From the NCBI GenBank assembly GCA_900554225.1, contig USGH01000001.1, positions 1-47,796 on the forward strand: a stretch of DNA of 47,796 bases. The letters run 5' to 3'. The notes beneath the pieces were generated by a model, which saw only the letters and a program-made list of their open reading frames with translations, made no database searches and was not told the origin of the DNA. The stretch comes from an uncultured Eubacteriales bacterium. GTDB taxonomy: Bacteria > Bacillota > Clostridia > Oscillospirales > CAG-272. Positions within the stretch are counted from its first letter, which is position 1, and each line of letters begins with the position of its first letter. Positions 24,482 through 33,235 of this stretch are shown in pieces. A program made the position numbers and the translations under genes.

Positions 24482-24554
24482 AGCGGATTACGGGGCTCGA
24501 ACCCGCCACCTCGACCTTGGCAAGGTCGCGCTCTACCAAATGAGCTAAATCCGC
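24482..24554 (-). tRNA. tRNA-Gly (anticodon GCC)
   Basis: 73 nt. The acceptor stem is GCGGATT/AATCCGC with a T discriminator. The anticodon stem CGACC/GGTCG encloses loop TTGCCAA (anticodon GCC). The T arm is GCGGG-TTCGAGC-CCCGT. CCA is not encoded. Last of three tRNAs in one transcript. Confidence 0.97.
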
Positions 24555-24593
24555 ATTTTGGAGACTTGGGTGACAACGGTCTACCAAAGATCA

Positions 24594-24667
24594 CGACCCA
24601 GACGGGGCTCGAACCCGTGACCTCTAGCGTGACAGGCTAGCGCTCTAACCAACTGAGCTACTGGGCC
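24594..24667 (-). tRNA. tRNA-Asp (anticodon GTC)
   Basis: 74 nt. The acceptor stem is GGCCCAG/CTGGGTC with a G discriminator. The anticodon stem CTAGC/GCTAG encloses loop CTGTCAC (anticodon GTC). The T loop is TTCGAGC. CCA is not encoded. Confidence 0.97.
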
Positions 24668-24691
24668 ATTCCGTACCATATTTGATACGGT

Positions 24692-24767
24692 TGGTGGAAA
24701 CAATAGGGCTCGAACCTATGACCCTCTGCTTGTAAGGCAGATGCTCTCCCAGCTGAGCTATGCTTCC
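24692..24767 (-). tRNA. tRNA-Val (anticodon TAC), CCA encoded
   Basis: 76 nt including the CCA. The acceptor stem is GGAAGCA/TGTTTCC with an A discriminator, then CCA in the DNA (24694-24692). The anticodon stem TCTGC/GCAGA encloses loop CTTACAA (anticodon TAC). It is the only tRNA in the window with an encoded CCA. First of the tRNA operon; it complements the CAC isoacceptor at 11252. Confidence 0.97.
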
Positions 24768-24859
24768 ATCTGTTGTGAAGAACTTCCAAGAAACCCACTT
24801 GAAACTCACATTTGTTTGTTTGTTTCGTTTGTTTTTCGGTTGCGCTCTCAACGTATAAG

Positions 24860-24888
24860 ATTATACCACGCCGCGCGGGATTTGTCAA
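24860..24888 (-). promoter_or_regulatory. Promoter of the Val-Asp-Gly tRNA operon
   Basis: TTGACA (24888-24883), 17 bp, TATAAT (24865-24860) on the - strand, with GTGG before the -10. Behind it, 24901-24928 carries three T7 tracts. Confidence 0.92.
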
Positions 24889-25057
24889 TACCCTTTTTCA
24901 AATTTTTTTGATTTTTTTGGATTTTTTTGTGCGCGCTCCCTTCCGATCACGAAAAGCTGTACCGGGGGAAACGCATATCTGGTATGGAATGGACAATCCC
25001 GCGCGGCTGCGGTACGAAATATGGGTCGTCCGCATCGATGCGCGGTACAGGGGCGGT

Positions 25058-25651
25058 CTACTTTTCGGCGAAAAGGATCCCCATCTCCAGGCGCACCTCA
25101 TTCCGGACAATGTCGCGGTTGGAATAGCAGATCCGGTCAAAACCGATGAGGGATAATCCCTCGTGCCGATAGAAATCGACGGCGTTCACGTTGCAGGACT
25201 GCGTTTCCAAAATCAACGCACGGCATCCGGAGGTTTGCGCGCGTTCTTTGGCATGAGACAAGAGCGTATGTCCATAGCCGCGCTTATGATATGCAGGCGA
25301 TACCCACAGCTCCGTGACGCGCATCCGGTGCGACCATTCCTCCGCGCAGATCTCGATGGCTCCGATCAGCTCTCCCGCGTCCGAGAAGATTCCGTATGCC
25401 TCTGCCTTCTCCCAATACGGTTCGTAGAGCTTGTCCGGAAAATCGTACTCCTCCGTTGTGTGCGTGATTGGTGCGGCAAGGGCGGTTTTGTGGATGCCGA
25501 TCTGCCAGCCGTCCGCGGATTCTGTGAAATCCACCGCATAGCAGCCGTCTGTGGTGTATCCAATCGGCAGAATATATCCCGTATACTCCTCCGGCGGCAG
25601 ATATACTACCGCGCGTCCGTCCCTGGTGTATGCCGCTGCTTTATATTCCAT
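25058..25651 (-). CDS. GNAT family N-acetyltransferase
   Basis: 197 residues. The C-terminal half is a GNAT domain: the acetyl-CoA loop reads VSPAYHKRGYGHTLLSHA (R-G-Y-G-H), and LILETQSCNVNAVDFYRHEG gives the later strands and helix. The N-terminal 90 residues are a short beta-rich extension. The start is the ATG at 25651 after GGAAGGGAG; an opening upstream of it overlaps the activase and is not needed. It is the last gene of the glycyl radical operon, 32 bases after the activase. The acceptor is unknown. Confidence 0.82.
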   Translation of the reverse strand: MEYKAAAYTRDGRAVVYLPPEEYTGYILPIGYTTDGCYAVDFTESADGWQIGIHKTALAAPITHTTEEYDFPDKLYEPYWEKAEAYGIFSDAGELIGAIEICAEEWSHRMRVTELWVSPAYHKRGYGHTLLSHAKERAQTSGCRALILETQSCNVNAVDFYRHEGLSLIGFDRICYSNRDIVRNEVRLEMGILFAEK

Positions 25652-25683
25652 ACAAATGCTCCCTTCCTGTTCCGCCAAAAGAA

Positions 25684-26466
25684 TCATAGACCATTTTCCG
25701 CCCCGCGCTCCAGGGGATAGGCGCGTCCAAGCTGTCGGTATTTTGCGCCGGCAAGCCGATTGTACGGGAGATATTCCACCTCTCCTGCCTTTGTCATGGC
25801 ACGGATGGCGGATACATTTTCCTCCGTGTCCGTGTATCCGGGAATGAGCGGTGTGCGCAGACGATACGGGATTCCGGACTGCCGCAGCCATGCGATATTC
25901 TCTAAAATGGGCGCGTTCGATACCCCCGTGTACCTGCGGTGCAGCGCATCGTCTGCCAGCTTGAGATCGCAGTAGATAAAATCGCAGCGCACGGCAATTT
26001 TTTGAAAAAGCTCCGGCGGCGCATATCCGGCAGTCTCTATGGCGCGATGGATCCCGTAGGCACCGAGACGATCGAGCAATTCTGCGGCAAAATCCGGCTG
26101 GGACAGCACTTCACCGCCGGAGAGTGTGACGCCGCCGCCGCTCATATTGTATAGCTCCTTGTCCCGCGCCAGCTTTTCTGCCAGCTTCTCTGCGTCCCAG
26201 CTCTCCCCGGCAACGCGCAAAAGCCCTTTTGGACAGGCGTGGAGACAGCGATGGTATGGCGCGCAATCCGCATGGGCGCAGGGGATACGGCACCTGTCAC
26301 AGTGGATGCAGCCGGATTTTTCCATCAGCTCGGGCTGCGGCGACTGTCCCTCCGGATTGTGACACCAGAGGCAGCGCATCGGGCAGCCCTTGAAAAAGAC
26401 CGTGGTCCGTACACCGCCGCCGTCATGAACCGCGAATTCCTTGATGTCGAAGAGGATTCCCTGCAT
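25684..26466 (-). CDS. Glycyl radical enzyme activase (PflA-type radical SAM)
   Basis: 260 residues. The radical SAM motif is CPMRCLWC (Cys28, Cys32, Cys35), followed by a Cys-rich ferredoxin-like insert (CIHCDRCRIPCAHADC, then CLHACP) expected for two extra 4Fe-4S clusters. Such inserts are typical of activases outside classical PflA. The SAM-binding GGE is in TLSGGEVL. It begins two bases after the stop of the glycyl radical enzyme, so the partner is clear: it abstracts H from the glycine at residue 637 of that enzyme using SAM. Confidence 0.95.
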   Translation of the reverse strand: MQGILFDIKEFAVHDGGGVRTTVFFKGCPMRCLWCHNPEGQSPQPELMEKSGCIHCDRCRIPCAHADCAPYHRCLHACPKGLLRVAGESWDAEKLAEKLARDKELYNMSGGGVTLSGGEVLSQPDFAAELLDRLGAYGIHRAIETAGYAPPELFQKIAVRCDFIYCDLKLADDALHRRYTGVSNAPILENIAWLRQSGIPYRLRTPLIPGYTDTEENVSAIRAMTKAGEVEYLPYNRLAGAKYRQLGRAYPLERGAENGL

Positions 26467-26467
26467 A

Positions 26468-28453
26468 TCAAAGGGCGTATTCGTGCCGTGCGATCACGTG
26501 ATTCTGATACGGCTTATCCAGCTCCACGAAATACGCGCTCCAGCCCCAGATCCGCCCGATGAGATGCGCGTATTTTTCCGGATGCGCCTGTGCGGCAAGG
26601 AGCGTTTCCCGGCTTACGGCATTGAGCTGCAGCTGATGACCGCCGCGCACGATATAGTACCGGATCAGTGCCGATAGCTTTTCCGCCGCGTCCTCCGCTG
26701 TAAATACGGATGCGTCAAATTCCAGTGTGAGCGGTCCGCCGTTGATGGTGCGCGTGAGATCGGGACCGGTGAAGCTGCGGATGACGGAAACAGGACCGCC
26801 CGTTTTCGCGAATAGGGAGGGGGAGTAGTTGGTCGCAAACGGTTCGCCGCGCCGTCTGCCGTCCGGGGATGCGCCAATTTCCGCAGCGTGCCACAGATAG
26901 TACATCGCCGAGCCGGTACCCGCGCGCCAGATCCCACCGCGGCAGTTTTTCCGTCCGGCAAGTGCAGCGGCAAAGGTGCCAAGTAAGAAATCCGCCCATT
27001 CCTCCGCGCTCTCTCCGTTTTCCGCCCCCATTTTCGGTGCCTCCACACGCAACAGCGGCAGGAGTTCCTCGTGCTTCGTGAAATCGCTGTCCACTGCTTC
27101 GCGGAGCGTTTGGGCAGAGCACCGCTTTTCGCAAAGAACGTACCGCTCCATAGCTGCCAGGGAATCCGCCGCCGTGGACAGCCCTGTGCCGTGGATGCCG
27201 AAATTGTTGTAGAGGGAGCCGCGGGAAATATCGCCGTCCGGGCAGTCGAAAAAGAGCGTGAGAAACGGAGCCGGGATGAACCACAGGTTGCGCACGGAGG
27301 AGGTGATCTCGTCGCAGCGGCACCCAATGGCAGAACGGACTGCCGATTGGAGCTCGGTTTTCGTCATGCCATCCCGGAAGGAGCCGTGGAGCACGGTGTC
27401 CACGATTTGCGGGAAGGAGAGCGCGGCAATGTTCGCAACGTCGCAGCCCTTCCCCGGCACGATGAACTCCCAGCAGGCCGCCACGCCATAGTTCACCGCA
27501 TCCTCATACCGATAGCCGAGCCGCGTGAGTCCCGGGATCACAACATCGTCGTTGGAGTACTGCGGGAATCCCATCCCGCGTGCGGTCAGTCGGCTGCCGG
27601 CGATGTACTGCTCCATCGGCGTATTCTTCGAGACACGCATATTGATTTTCGGATCGATCAGGAGATTCTCGCCGGATGCGCGCAGACAAAGCTCCGAAAA
27701 AGGGGAGAATACGTCCGCGCCGTTTTCATCGATCCCGCCAAGAACCATGGACTGCCCGTTGTCGCCCTGCTGTACGCCCGGATACATATCGGAATCCACG
27801 TTGAAGGACAGGAAGAAATCGCGCAGCAGGGACAGCAGCTCCTCATCGGTGTATCGATCCCTGTCTGCCTCGTAATACGGACGCATATACTTGTCAAACC
27901 GCCCGCACGTGACGTGATAAGTCCCCTCCAGCCAGATCGCGTAGTGGAGGATCCGGAAAAACTGGAGTGCTTCGCGCAGATTGCGTGCCGGATAGCGTGG
28001 AATCTGCATGAGGATTTCCGCCACGTCGTCCCTGCCCACGCGCACCGCCTCATCCCGGTACCGATCGGATAGCCGGAGCAGCGCGTCGATCTCCCGTCTG
28101 CCGTATTCGTTTGCTTCCTCCCGCACGGAAAGCAGCCCGCGCGAAAGGATCCGGGCATAATCCGGCGTGACGTTGGACATATAGCCAAGCTCGTGGATGA
28201 AATGCGTACCGGAGATCTCCGCCCATTCCGTCTCCGTGAAAAGAGGGGGCGCGTTGGCGGTCGTGCGCATAAAGACGATCTGCTGCCCGGGCAGGATGTG
28301 GGGAACCTGACGATCACAGAGAAGCGTGAACCGCTGTGTGATCCGCTCGATGGGGGACAGCCCCTCGCTTGCGTACAATGTCGCCAGATCGTCCGTTACA
28401 GCTGTACGATATGCCTTGTGCGCGCCGGACAGGATGTAATCGTAATACACCAT
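26468..28453 (-). CDS. Glycyl radical enzyme of unassigned function (pyruvate formate-lyase family)
   Basis: 661 residues, about 100 shorter than PFL or the dehydratase-type enzymes. The thiyl-radical Cys is Cys327 in NYGVAACWEF with Glu329 two residues later, the C-x-E arrangement of lyases/dehydratases rather than the Cys-Cys of PFL. The C-terminal glycyl motif is GRIWGWSAYF with Gly637, where most relatives have RVSGY or RVAGY. A DGRRRGEPFA loop and HQLQLNAVS precede it, as expected. The start is the ATG at 28453 with AAAGGAAG upstream; the opening at 28492 precedes the predicted transcript start. The substrate cannot be assigned from sequence. Confidence 0.9.
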   Translation of the reverse strand: MVYYDYILSGAHKAYRTAVTDDLATLYASEGLSPIERITQRFTLLCDRQVPHILPGQQIVFMRTTANAPPLFTETEWAEISGTHFIHELGYMSNVTPDYARILSRGLLSVREEANEYGRREIDALLRLSDRYRDEAVRVGRDDVAEILMQIPRYPARNLREALQFFRILHYAIWLEGTYHVTCGRFDKYMRPYYEADRDRYTDEELLSLLRDFFLSFNVDSDMYPGVQQGDNGQSMVLGGIDENGADVFSPFSELCLRASGENLLIDPKINMRVSKNTPMEQYIAGSRLTARGMGFPQYSNDDVVIPGLTRLGYRYEDAVNYGVAACWEFIVPGKGCDVANIAALSFPQIVDTVLHGSFRDGMTKTELQSAVRSAIGCRCDEITSSVRNLWFIPAPFLTLFFDCPDGDISRGSLYNNFGIHGTGLSTAADSLAAMERYVLCEKRCSAQTLREAVDSDFTKHEELLPLLRVEAPKMGAENGESAEEWADFLLGTFAAALAGRKNCRGGIWRAGTGSAMYYLWHAAEIGASPDGRRRGEPFATNYSPSLFAKTGGPVSVIRSFTGPDLTRTINGGPLTLEFDASVFTAEDAAEKLSALIRYYIVRGGHQLQLNAVSRETLLAAQAHPEKYAHLIGRIWGWSAYFVELDKPYQNHVIARHEYAL

Positions 28454-28483
28454 GGCAGCTTCCTTTCGTATCCGTATAATGGA

Positions 28484-28512
28484 TGTATACATTCAGAAAG
28501 ACTCTGATTCAA
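28484..28512 (-). promoter_or_regulatory. Promoter of the glycyl radical operon
   Basis: On the - strand, TTGAAT (28512-28507), 17 bp, TATACA (28489-28484). Two small dyads overlap it: ACTCT/AGAGT around the -35 (28501-28516) and ATCC/GGAT after the -10 (about 28470-28484), both possible operators. A TTTTTGCGCAAAAA palindrome lies just upstream. Confidence 0.6.
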
Positions 28513-28553
28513 GAGTGTTTTTGCGCAAAAAAAGCGTTCTATACGGCGCATCC

Positions 28554-29237
28554 TCAGCTTTGCAGATCCTTCTCGAACCGATGGATCGCTTCTGTTTTGC
28601 CGATCACGGTCAGCGAATCTGCGGCGGACAGTACCGTTGTCGGCAGGATCTCCGTCGTCAGTCTGCCGTTCTGCTTCACGGCAATGATATTGAGCCCGAA
28701 CCGCTTGCGCATGTCCAATTCCTGCACCGTTTTCCCGGCGACCTTGTCCGTCAGCGCGATTTCCATAAAGTCGAACTCCGGCGAGAGGGAAATGTATTCG
28801 AGAATGTGCGGGGAGGGCAGCCGATGCGCCAGACGGATTGCCATGTCCTTCTCCGGATAGACCACCTCCGCGCCAAGTGTCGTCAATACCTCGCCCTGCT
28901 CCTCGCTGCGCGCCTTTGCGATCACCCGCCCGACGCCGAGACGCAGTACCGTCAGTGTGGTCAGAATGCTCGTGTCGATCTGCTCTCCGATGGCAACCAC
29001 CACGATGTCGCAGTCCGCGATTCCCACCGTCTCCAGATTCTCGCGCGTCAGATTGTCGATGCAGAACGCGTTGTCCGTGAATGCCGCCGCCGCGTTGATC
29101 TTGTCCTGCTCCCGGTCGATGACAAGGATCTCCTTGCCCGATTCCGCAAGGGACTGTGCCAGAGCGAATCCAAACCGCCCAAGCCCGATGATGCCATATA
29201 AGGTTTCTTTATTCTTTGTATTCTGTTTCCTTGCCAT
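28554..29237 (-). CDS. TrkA/KtrA family potassium-uptake regulatory subunit
   Basis: 227 residues, one RCK unit. It has an N-terminal Rossmann NAD-binding domain (YGIIGLGRFGFALAQSLAES with Gly-x-Gly-x-x-Gly, then VIDRE) and a C-terminal RCK_C domain from about residue 140. This single-unit size is that of KtrA or KtrC rather than the double TrkA. It gates the K+ channel encoded next door. AGGAG precedes the ATG. It follows trkH by 80 bases. Confidence 0.93.
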   Translation of the reverse strand: MARKQNTKNKETLYGIIGLGRFGFALAQSLAESGKEILVIDREQDKINAAAAFTDNAFCIDNLTRENLETVGIADCDIVVVAIGEQIDTSILTTLTVLRLGVGRVIAKARSEEQGEVLTTLGAEVVYPEKDMAIRLAHRLPSPHILEYISLSPEFDFMEIALTDKVAGKTVQELDMRKRFGLNIIAVKQNGRLTTEILPTTVLSAADSLTVIGKTEAIHRFEKDLQS

Positions 29238-29317
29238 ATTGATACTCCTGCAATCCTGATAAAGACACTGCTGTAAGGTTGATTTTGCGCGATAAACCCA
29301 TTATGCGTTCTCCTGCC

Positions 29318-30634
29318 TTAGCCGATGGACAGATTTTCCTCCGGCAAAGAGATGCCCGTGTCAGGCTCACGAACCCACATGGAGGCAACGGTGAGCGGAC
29401 CGAGACGACCGACATACATCGTGAGAATGATGAGAAGGCGGGAGGCGACCGAGAGAGAGGGTGTGATCCCGACGGTGAGTCCGACCGTGCCGAGGGCGGA
29501 TACCACCTCAAACAGGACCGCCGAGAGGGAGAAGGACGGCTCGATGTGGCAGATCAGCGCGGTGATGACAATGACGAATAGCAGGCCGAGCGAAATGATC
29601 GTCGTCGCCTTGTGGAGGGACTCGTTCGGGATCCGGCGGCGGAAGGCTTCGGGCGGACGATTCGTGGAGGACGTGAACAGGGAGCGGAGGAATACAAAGA
29701 ACGTCGTCGTCTTCATACCACCGCCTGTCGAGCCGGGGGACGCGCCGATGAACATCAGCACCATCATGATAAGCAGCCCCGCTTCGCTGAAATTGCCAAA
29801 CGAGAATGTCGCGAATCCGGCTGTCCGCGCCGTCATGCTGGAGAAAAACGCACCCAGCCACGTAATGTTCCTGCCCTCCGACAGTTTCAGCAGTACCGTC
29901 CCTGAGGCGAGCAGGATTCCCGTCATGGACAGTACCACCTTCGTCTGGAGCGAGCATTTTCTCCATTTCCGTACCCGCGCCACCTCCGTGATGACGAAAA
30001 ATCCGATGCCGCCCACAATCACAAGGGCAGCCGTGACCAGATTCAGCGCGACGTCCCCGGCATACGGGAGCATGCTTGTGCCCCGGCCGAAAATATCCAT
30101 GCCCGCGTTGTTGAAGGCAGCGATCGCGTGGAACACAGAGATCCCGATCGCTTTCGAAAGCGGATATTCGCGCAGAAACAGCGGCAGACAGAGAAGCGCG
30201 CCGATAAGCTCAATGGAGAACGTGAGGATCAGCACCCACCGGATCAGCTTCATCACGTCCTTGAACGACGGATAGTTGAGTGCCTCTTTGATGAGTACAC
30301 GCTCCCGGAAATTGACCCGCTGTCCGGCAAGAGCAATGATCCCCACGCCGAGGGAGGTGATGCCCAGACCACCGATCTGGATGAGACACGCGATCACGAC
30401 CTGCCCGAATACCGTGTACGTGGAGCCGAGATCGACGGTCAGGAGACCCGTGATGCAGACCGCACTTGTGGCGGTGAAGAGATTGTCCGTGAACGTCGTC
30501 GGTATATCCGGTCTGTGCGCGATCGGCAGGGAAAGAAGAAGCGTACCCATTGCGATAACAAGGGCAAATCCGATGGCGATGATCTGCGTGGGGGTGAGGG
30601 CATATTTGGAATGCGAACGAGGTCTGCGTGTCAT
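29318..30634 (-). CDS. TrkH/KtrB family potassium transporter
   Basis: 438 residues, typical for KtrB. Four pore repeats are visible: TATSAVCITGLLTVDLG, AAFNNAGMDIFG, SMTARTAGFATFSFGN and EVVSALGTVGLTVGI hold the filter glycines. It is an integral membrane K+ (possibly Na+-coupled) uptake channel working with the RCK subunit downstream. The start is the ATG at 30634, preceded by GGAAAGG and overlapping the mutY stop by four bases (ATGA). Confidence 0.93.
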   Translation of the reverse strand: MTRRPRSHSKYALTPTQIIAIGFALVIAMGTLLLSLPIAHRPDIPTTFTDNLFTATSAVCITGLLTVDLGSTYTVFGQVVIACLIQIGGLGITSLGVGIIALAGQRVNFRERVLIKEALNYPSFKDVMKLIRWVLILTFSIELIGALLCLPLFLREYPLSKAIGISVFHAIAAFNNAGMDIFGRGTSMLPYAGDVALNLVTAALVIVGGIGFFVITEVARVRKWRKCSLQTKVVLSMTGILLASGTVLLKLSEGRNITWLGAFFSSMTARTAGFATFSFGNFSEAGLLIMMVLMFIGASPGSTGGGMKTTTFFVFLRSLFTSSTNRPPEAFRRRIPNESLHKATTIISLGLLFVIVITALICHIEPSFSLSAVLFEVVSALGTVGLTVGITPSLSVASRLLIILTMYVGRLGPLTVASMWVREPDTGISLPEENLSIG

Positions 30635-31677
30635 AGGCTTGCCTTTCCGTAAAGATACTCTCGATAGACGCGGTACGCCGACGGAATCGCGAACGGTGTG
30701 CAGTCGGATACCCATACGAGATTTTCCGGCAGCGGTTTTACATCATTTGCGTCAAAGGCGTAGCCGCGCAGATGCCACTCGACGTGCGTGAAGAGGTGGC
30801 GTGCGTCCGGCAAAGGCACAGTATATGTGGCTTCGATCCCGATTGCGGCAAGGCGTGCAGCGATTTCCTCCGGCGAAAGATGCCGATCCGCGCATACGGC
30901 AAACGGCTGCCACAGCCCCGCAAGGAGTCCGGATTCCGAACGCTTTTCAAGAAGATAGCCGCGCGCCGACCGCACGAGTGCCACGGTAACGCACTGTATG
31001 GAACGCGCCTTCTTGGGCGCCTTGCATGGCAGTACAGCGGCATGACCGGCAGCGTGACCCAGGCACAGATCGGCGAGCGGACAGTGGCTGCAATCGGGGG
31101 ATTTCGGGGTACAGACGAGCGCGCCCAGCTCCATGAGTGCCTGATTGAAGTTGCCCGCGTCGGATGGGGGGAGCGTTTCGGTGACGCGTGCGGTGAAACG
31201 GGCCTTGGTATCGGGCTCGGAGATGTCGCCGTTGTCGTCGTACAGCCTTGAAAAGACGCGCAGCACGTTTCCGTCCACGGCAGGCACGGGGATCCCGAAG
31301 CTGATGGACGCAATGGCTCCCGCGGTGTACGGACCGATTCCGGGCAGAGTGCGCAGCAGGTCGTAATCGGCAGGCAGCTCTCCGCCATAATCCCGGCAGA
31401 CGATCTGTGCCGCCTTTTGCAGATTGATGGCGCGGCTATAGTATCCGAGTCCCTGCCAGATCCGCCGCAATTCGTCGATCGGAACGGCGGCAAGGGCGGG
31501 AATATCGGGCAGAGCAGCCATGAAACGCTCATAATACGGCAGCACGGCGTTCATCCGGGTCTGTTGGAGCATGATCTCGCTGACCCAGACATGATACGGC
31601 GTCGGATCCTCCCGAAACGGCAGAGAACGACGATTGAGCTGGAACCAACCGACAAGCGGCGGGGCGATAGGAAGCAT
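30631..31677 (-). CDS. mutY: A/G-specific adenine glycosylase MutY
   Basis: 348 residues, the normal length. Glu34 (SEIMLQQTR) and Asp135 (PAVDGNVLR) are the catalytic pair. The helix-hairpin-helix LPGIGPYTAG lies before it, and Cys189, Cys196, Cys199 and Cys205 form the C-x6-C-x2-C-x5-C iron-sulfur cluster. The C-terminal NUDIX-like 8-oxoG recognition domain ends with ARHLFTHVEWHL. It removes A mispaired with 8-oxoG. GAGGTG lies just before the ATG. It is embedded in an operon with trkH and trkA, an arrangement seen in some Clostridia. Confidence 0.96.
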   Translation of the reverse strand: MLPIAPPLVGWFQLNRRSLPFREDPTPYHVWVSEIMLQQTRMNAVLPYYERFMAALPDIPALAAVPIDELRRIWQGLGYYSRAINLQKAAQIVCRDYGGELPADYDLLRTLPGIGPYTAGAIASISFGIPVPAVDGNVLRVFSRLYDDNGDISEPDTKARFTARVTETLPPSDAGNFNQALMELGALVCTPKSPDCSHCPLADLCLGHAAGHAAVLPCKAPKKARSIQCVTVALVRSARGYLLEKRSESGLLAGLWQPFAVCADRHLSPEEIAARLAAIGIEATYTVPLPDARHLFTHVEWHLRGYAFDANDVKPLPENLVWVSDCTPFAIPSAYRVYREYLYGKASL

Positions 31678-31734
31678 AGTTACACCTCATAAAAACGGGG
31701 ATACGTGTGAAAGACCGCCATCCGCATCCAACCC

Positions 31735-32934
31735 TCAATAATGGAATTCCTCCTCCATTTCATCAAGGGTAGCGAAGGAGTATCCTTGCGCGATACAGCA
31801 GCGGAGGATGTAGGGCAAAAGCTCCACGGTATAGCTCTGGCTGTCGTGCATGAGGATGACCTTGGTGTTGGCGGAGGCTGCCCAGGTTTCGTCGAAGGTT
31901 TCTTTCAGATAGGTGAGAATCGGCATACCGTCGGGACACTGGAAAAGCAGTCCGTCGTTGGTGAGGACGTTCCAGTCGTAGATGGAGTAGCCTCTCCCGT
32001 GGAGCATATCGAACATGGCCTGTCTGGTCGCGGTATCGAAATATCTGCCCTTGGAGCCGCCCGGAAAGCGGAAAGCGGGGAAGCTTCTGACGCCATCCCA
32101 TGCACCGGCATTCTGGACAGCGGTTTCCCACAGCGCGAGATCGTTTTCCAGCGCGGCGGTGGAGGCGTAGATCGTGTCGTAGTCGTGGGAATAGCCGTGG
32201 CTTGCGAGGATACTGCCCCATTTCTGGATATTCCGGGCTTGGGCGGGATGGGCATCTATATTTTTGCCGAGGGTGAAAAAGGTCGCGCGGGCACCATAGC
32301 GGGCAAGGATTTGCAGAATCTCGTCGGTATACGCGCTCGGTCCGTCGTCGAAGGTGATGTAGATCTTCGTGTCGGTATCGCTCTCCGCCGTCGGCTTCTG
32401 ACCGCTGACATGGAGCGTGACCGGAACATCCGGATTGCACCACAGACCATCGGAGACAGGATCGGTGTTGTCGACCGTGGAAAAGCCGGCATAGGTGACG
32501 GACTGCACATAGCCTGCGGGGACACTTGCGTAGACCTCCTCAACGGTATAGGAAACGCCCGCTGCGGTCAGGATCGATTCCGCGTTCTGCAGCGTGTCAA
32601 AGATCCCGTAGGACAGACGGACATAGCCGTCGGTGGTACCCGTGCAACCGAGACTGCTCGCATCGGAAACGACGGCGCGGTACTCGTCGGACAGCGGATC
32701 GGCAGGACCCTCGCGATGGGGAAAACGGGTCAGCATAGGGGTGTCGGAGACGGCAGGTGCGAGAAGAACAGGGGTCTCCGACGGGGTATCGTGACCGGGC
32801 TTGTCCAGAAATACAAAATCCTGGAAGACATACACACAGACGCCGTAGACGATGAGAAGTGTGCATAAAAAAGTCAGCGCGGCAGCCCGGATGGAAAACC
32901 ACTTCCGGATGCGCCGTTTGGCTGTGTTTTTCAA
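31735..32934 (-). CDS. Membrane-anchored polysaccharide deacetylase
   Basis: 399 residues from a TTG start at 32934 that follows AAGGAG by eight bases; the ATG-type opening at 32991 lies before the predicted transcript start, so it is not used. One N-terminal membrane anchor (about 17-37) is followed by a linker and a PASTA-like stretch (about 100-175), then a NodB domain. Metal and catalytic motifs are ITFDDGPSAYTDE, HGYSHDYDT and FRFPGGSKGRY, ending with VILMHDSQSYT. It probably deacetylates peptidoglycan or a surface glycan outside the membrane. First gene of the operon with mutY, trkH and trkA, 57 bases upstream of mutY. Confidence 0.9.
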   Translation of the reverse strand: MKNTAKRRIRKWFSIRAAALTFLCTLLIVYGVCVYVFQDFVFLDKPGHDTPSETPVLLAPAVSDTPMLTRFPHREGPADPLSDEYRAVVSDASSLGCTGTTDGYVRLSYGIFDTLQNAESILTAAGVSYTVEEVYASVPAGYVQSVTYAGFSTVDNTDPVSDGLWCNPDVPVTLHVSGQKPTAESDTDTKIYITFDDGPSAYTDEILQILARYGARATFFTLGKNIDAHPAQARNIQKWGSILASHGYSHDYDTIYASTAALENDLALWETAVQNAGAWDGVRSFPAFRFPGGSKGRYFDTATRQAMFDMLHGRGYSIYDWNVLTNDGLLFQCPDGMPILTYLKETFDETWAASANTKVILMHDSQSYTVELLPYILRCCIAQGYSFATLDEMEEEFHY

Positions 32935-32995
32935 GGGAATTTCTCCTTTGCATAGGAGGATCGCGGTCGCCCTTTGTGGACAACCATACATCTAC

Positions 32996-33024
32996 ATTAT
33001 AGCAGTTATCGACGGATTATGCAA
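32996..33024 (-). promoter_or_regulatory. Promoter of the deacetylase-mutY-trkH-trkA operon
   Basis: On the - strand, TTGCAT (33024-33019), 17 bp, TATAAT (33001-32996). Confidence 0.85.
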
Positions 33025-33147
33025 GAGCCGAAAACGGACGCGGGGCGGAAAAACGTAAATTTTCTGTGATGCCTCGCGTCCGCGGGCGGGGAGAGGCGGA
33101 GGGAGAGCGGCAGCTATGTAAATTTTTTGGAAATTGCCCGTTTGGTC

Positions 33148-33176
33148 TTGTATTTTGCGGATGGCTATGGTATGAT
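33148..33176 (+). promoter_or_regulatory. Promoter of the secreted protein at 33236
   Basis: TTGTAT (33148-33153), a 17-bp spacer ending in ATGG, TATGAT (33171-33176). Confidence 0.72.
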
Positions 33177-33235
33177 ATGGTTGTCGGAATTTGTTGCCGA
33201 TACCACATATTTCCACAATAAAGGGAGGTTTCTGT

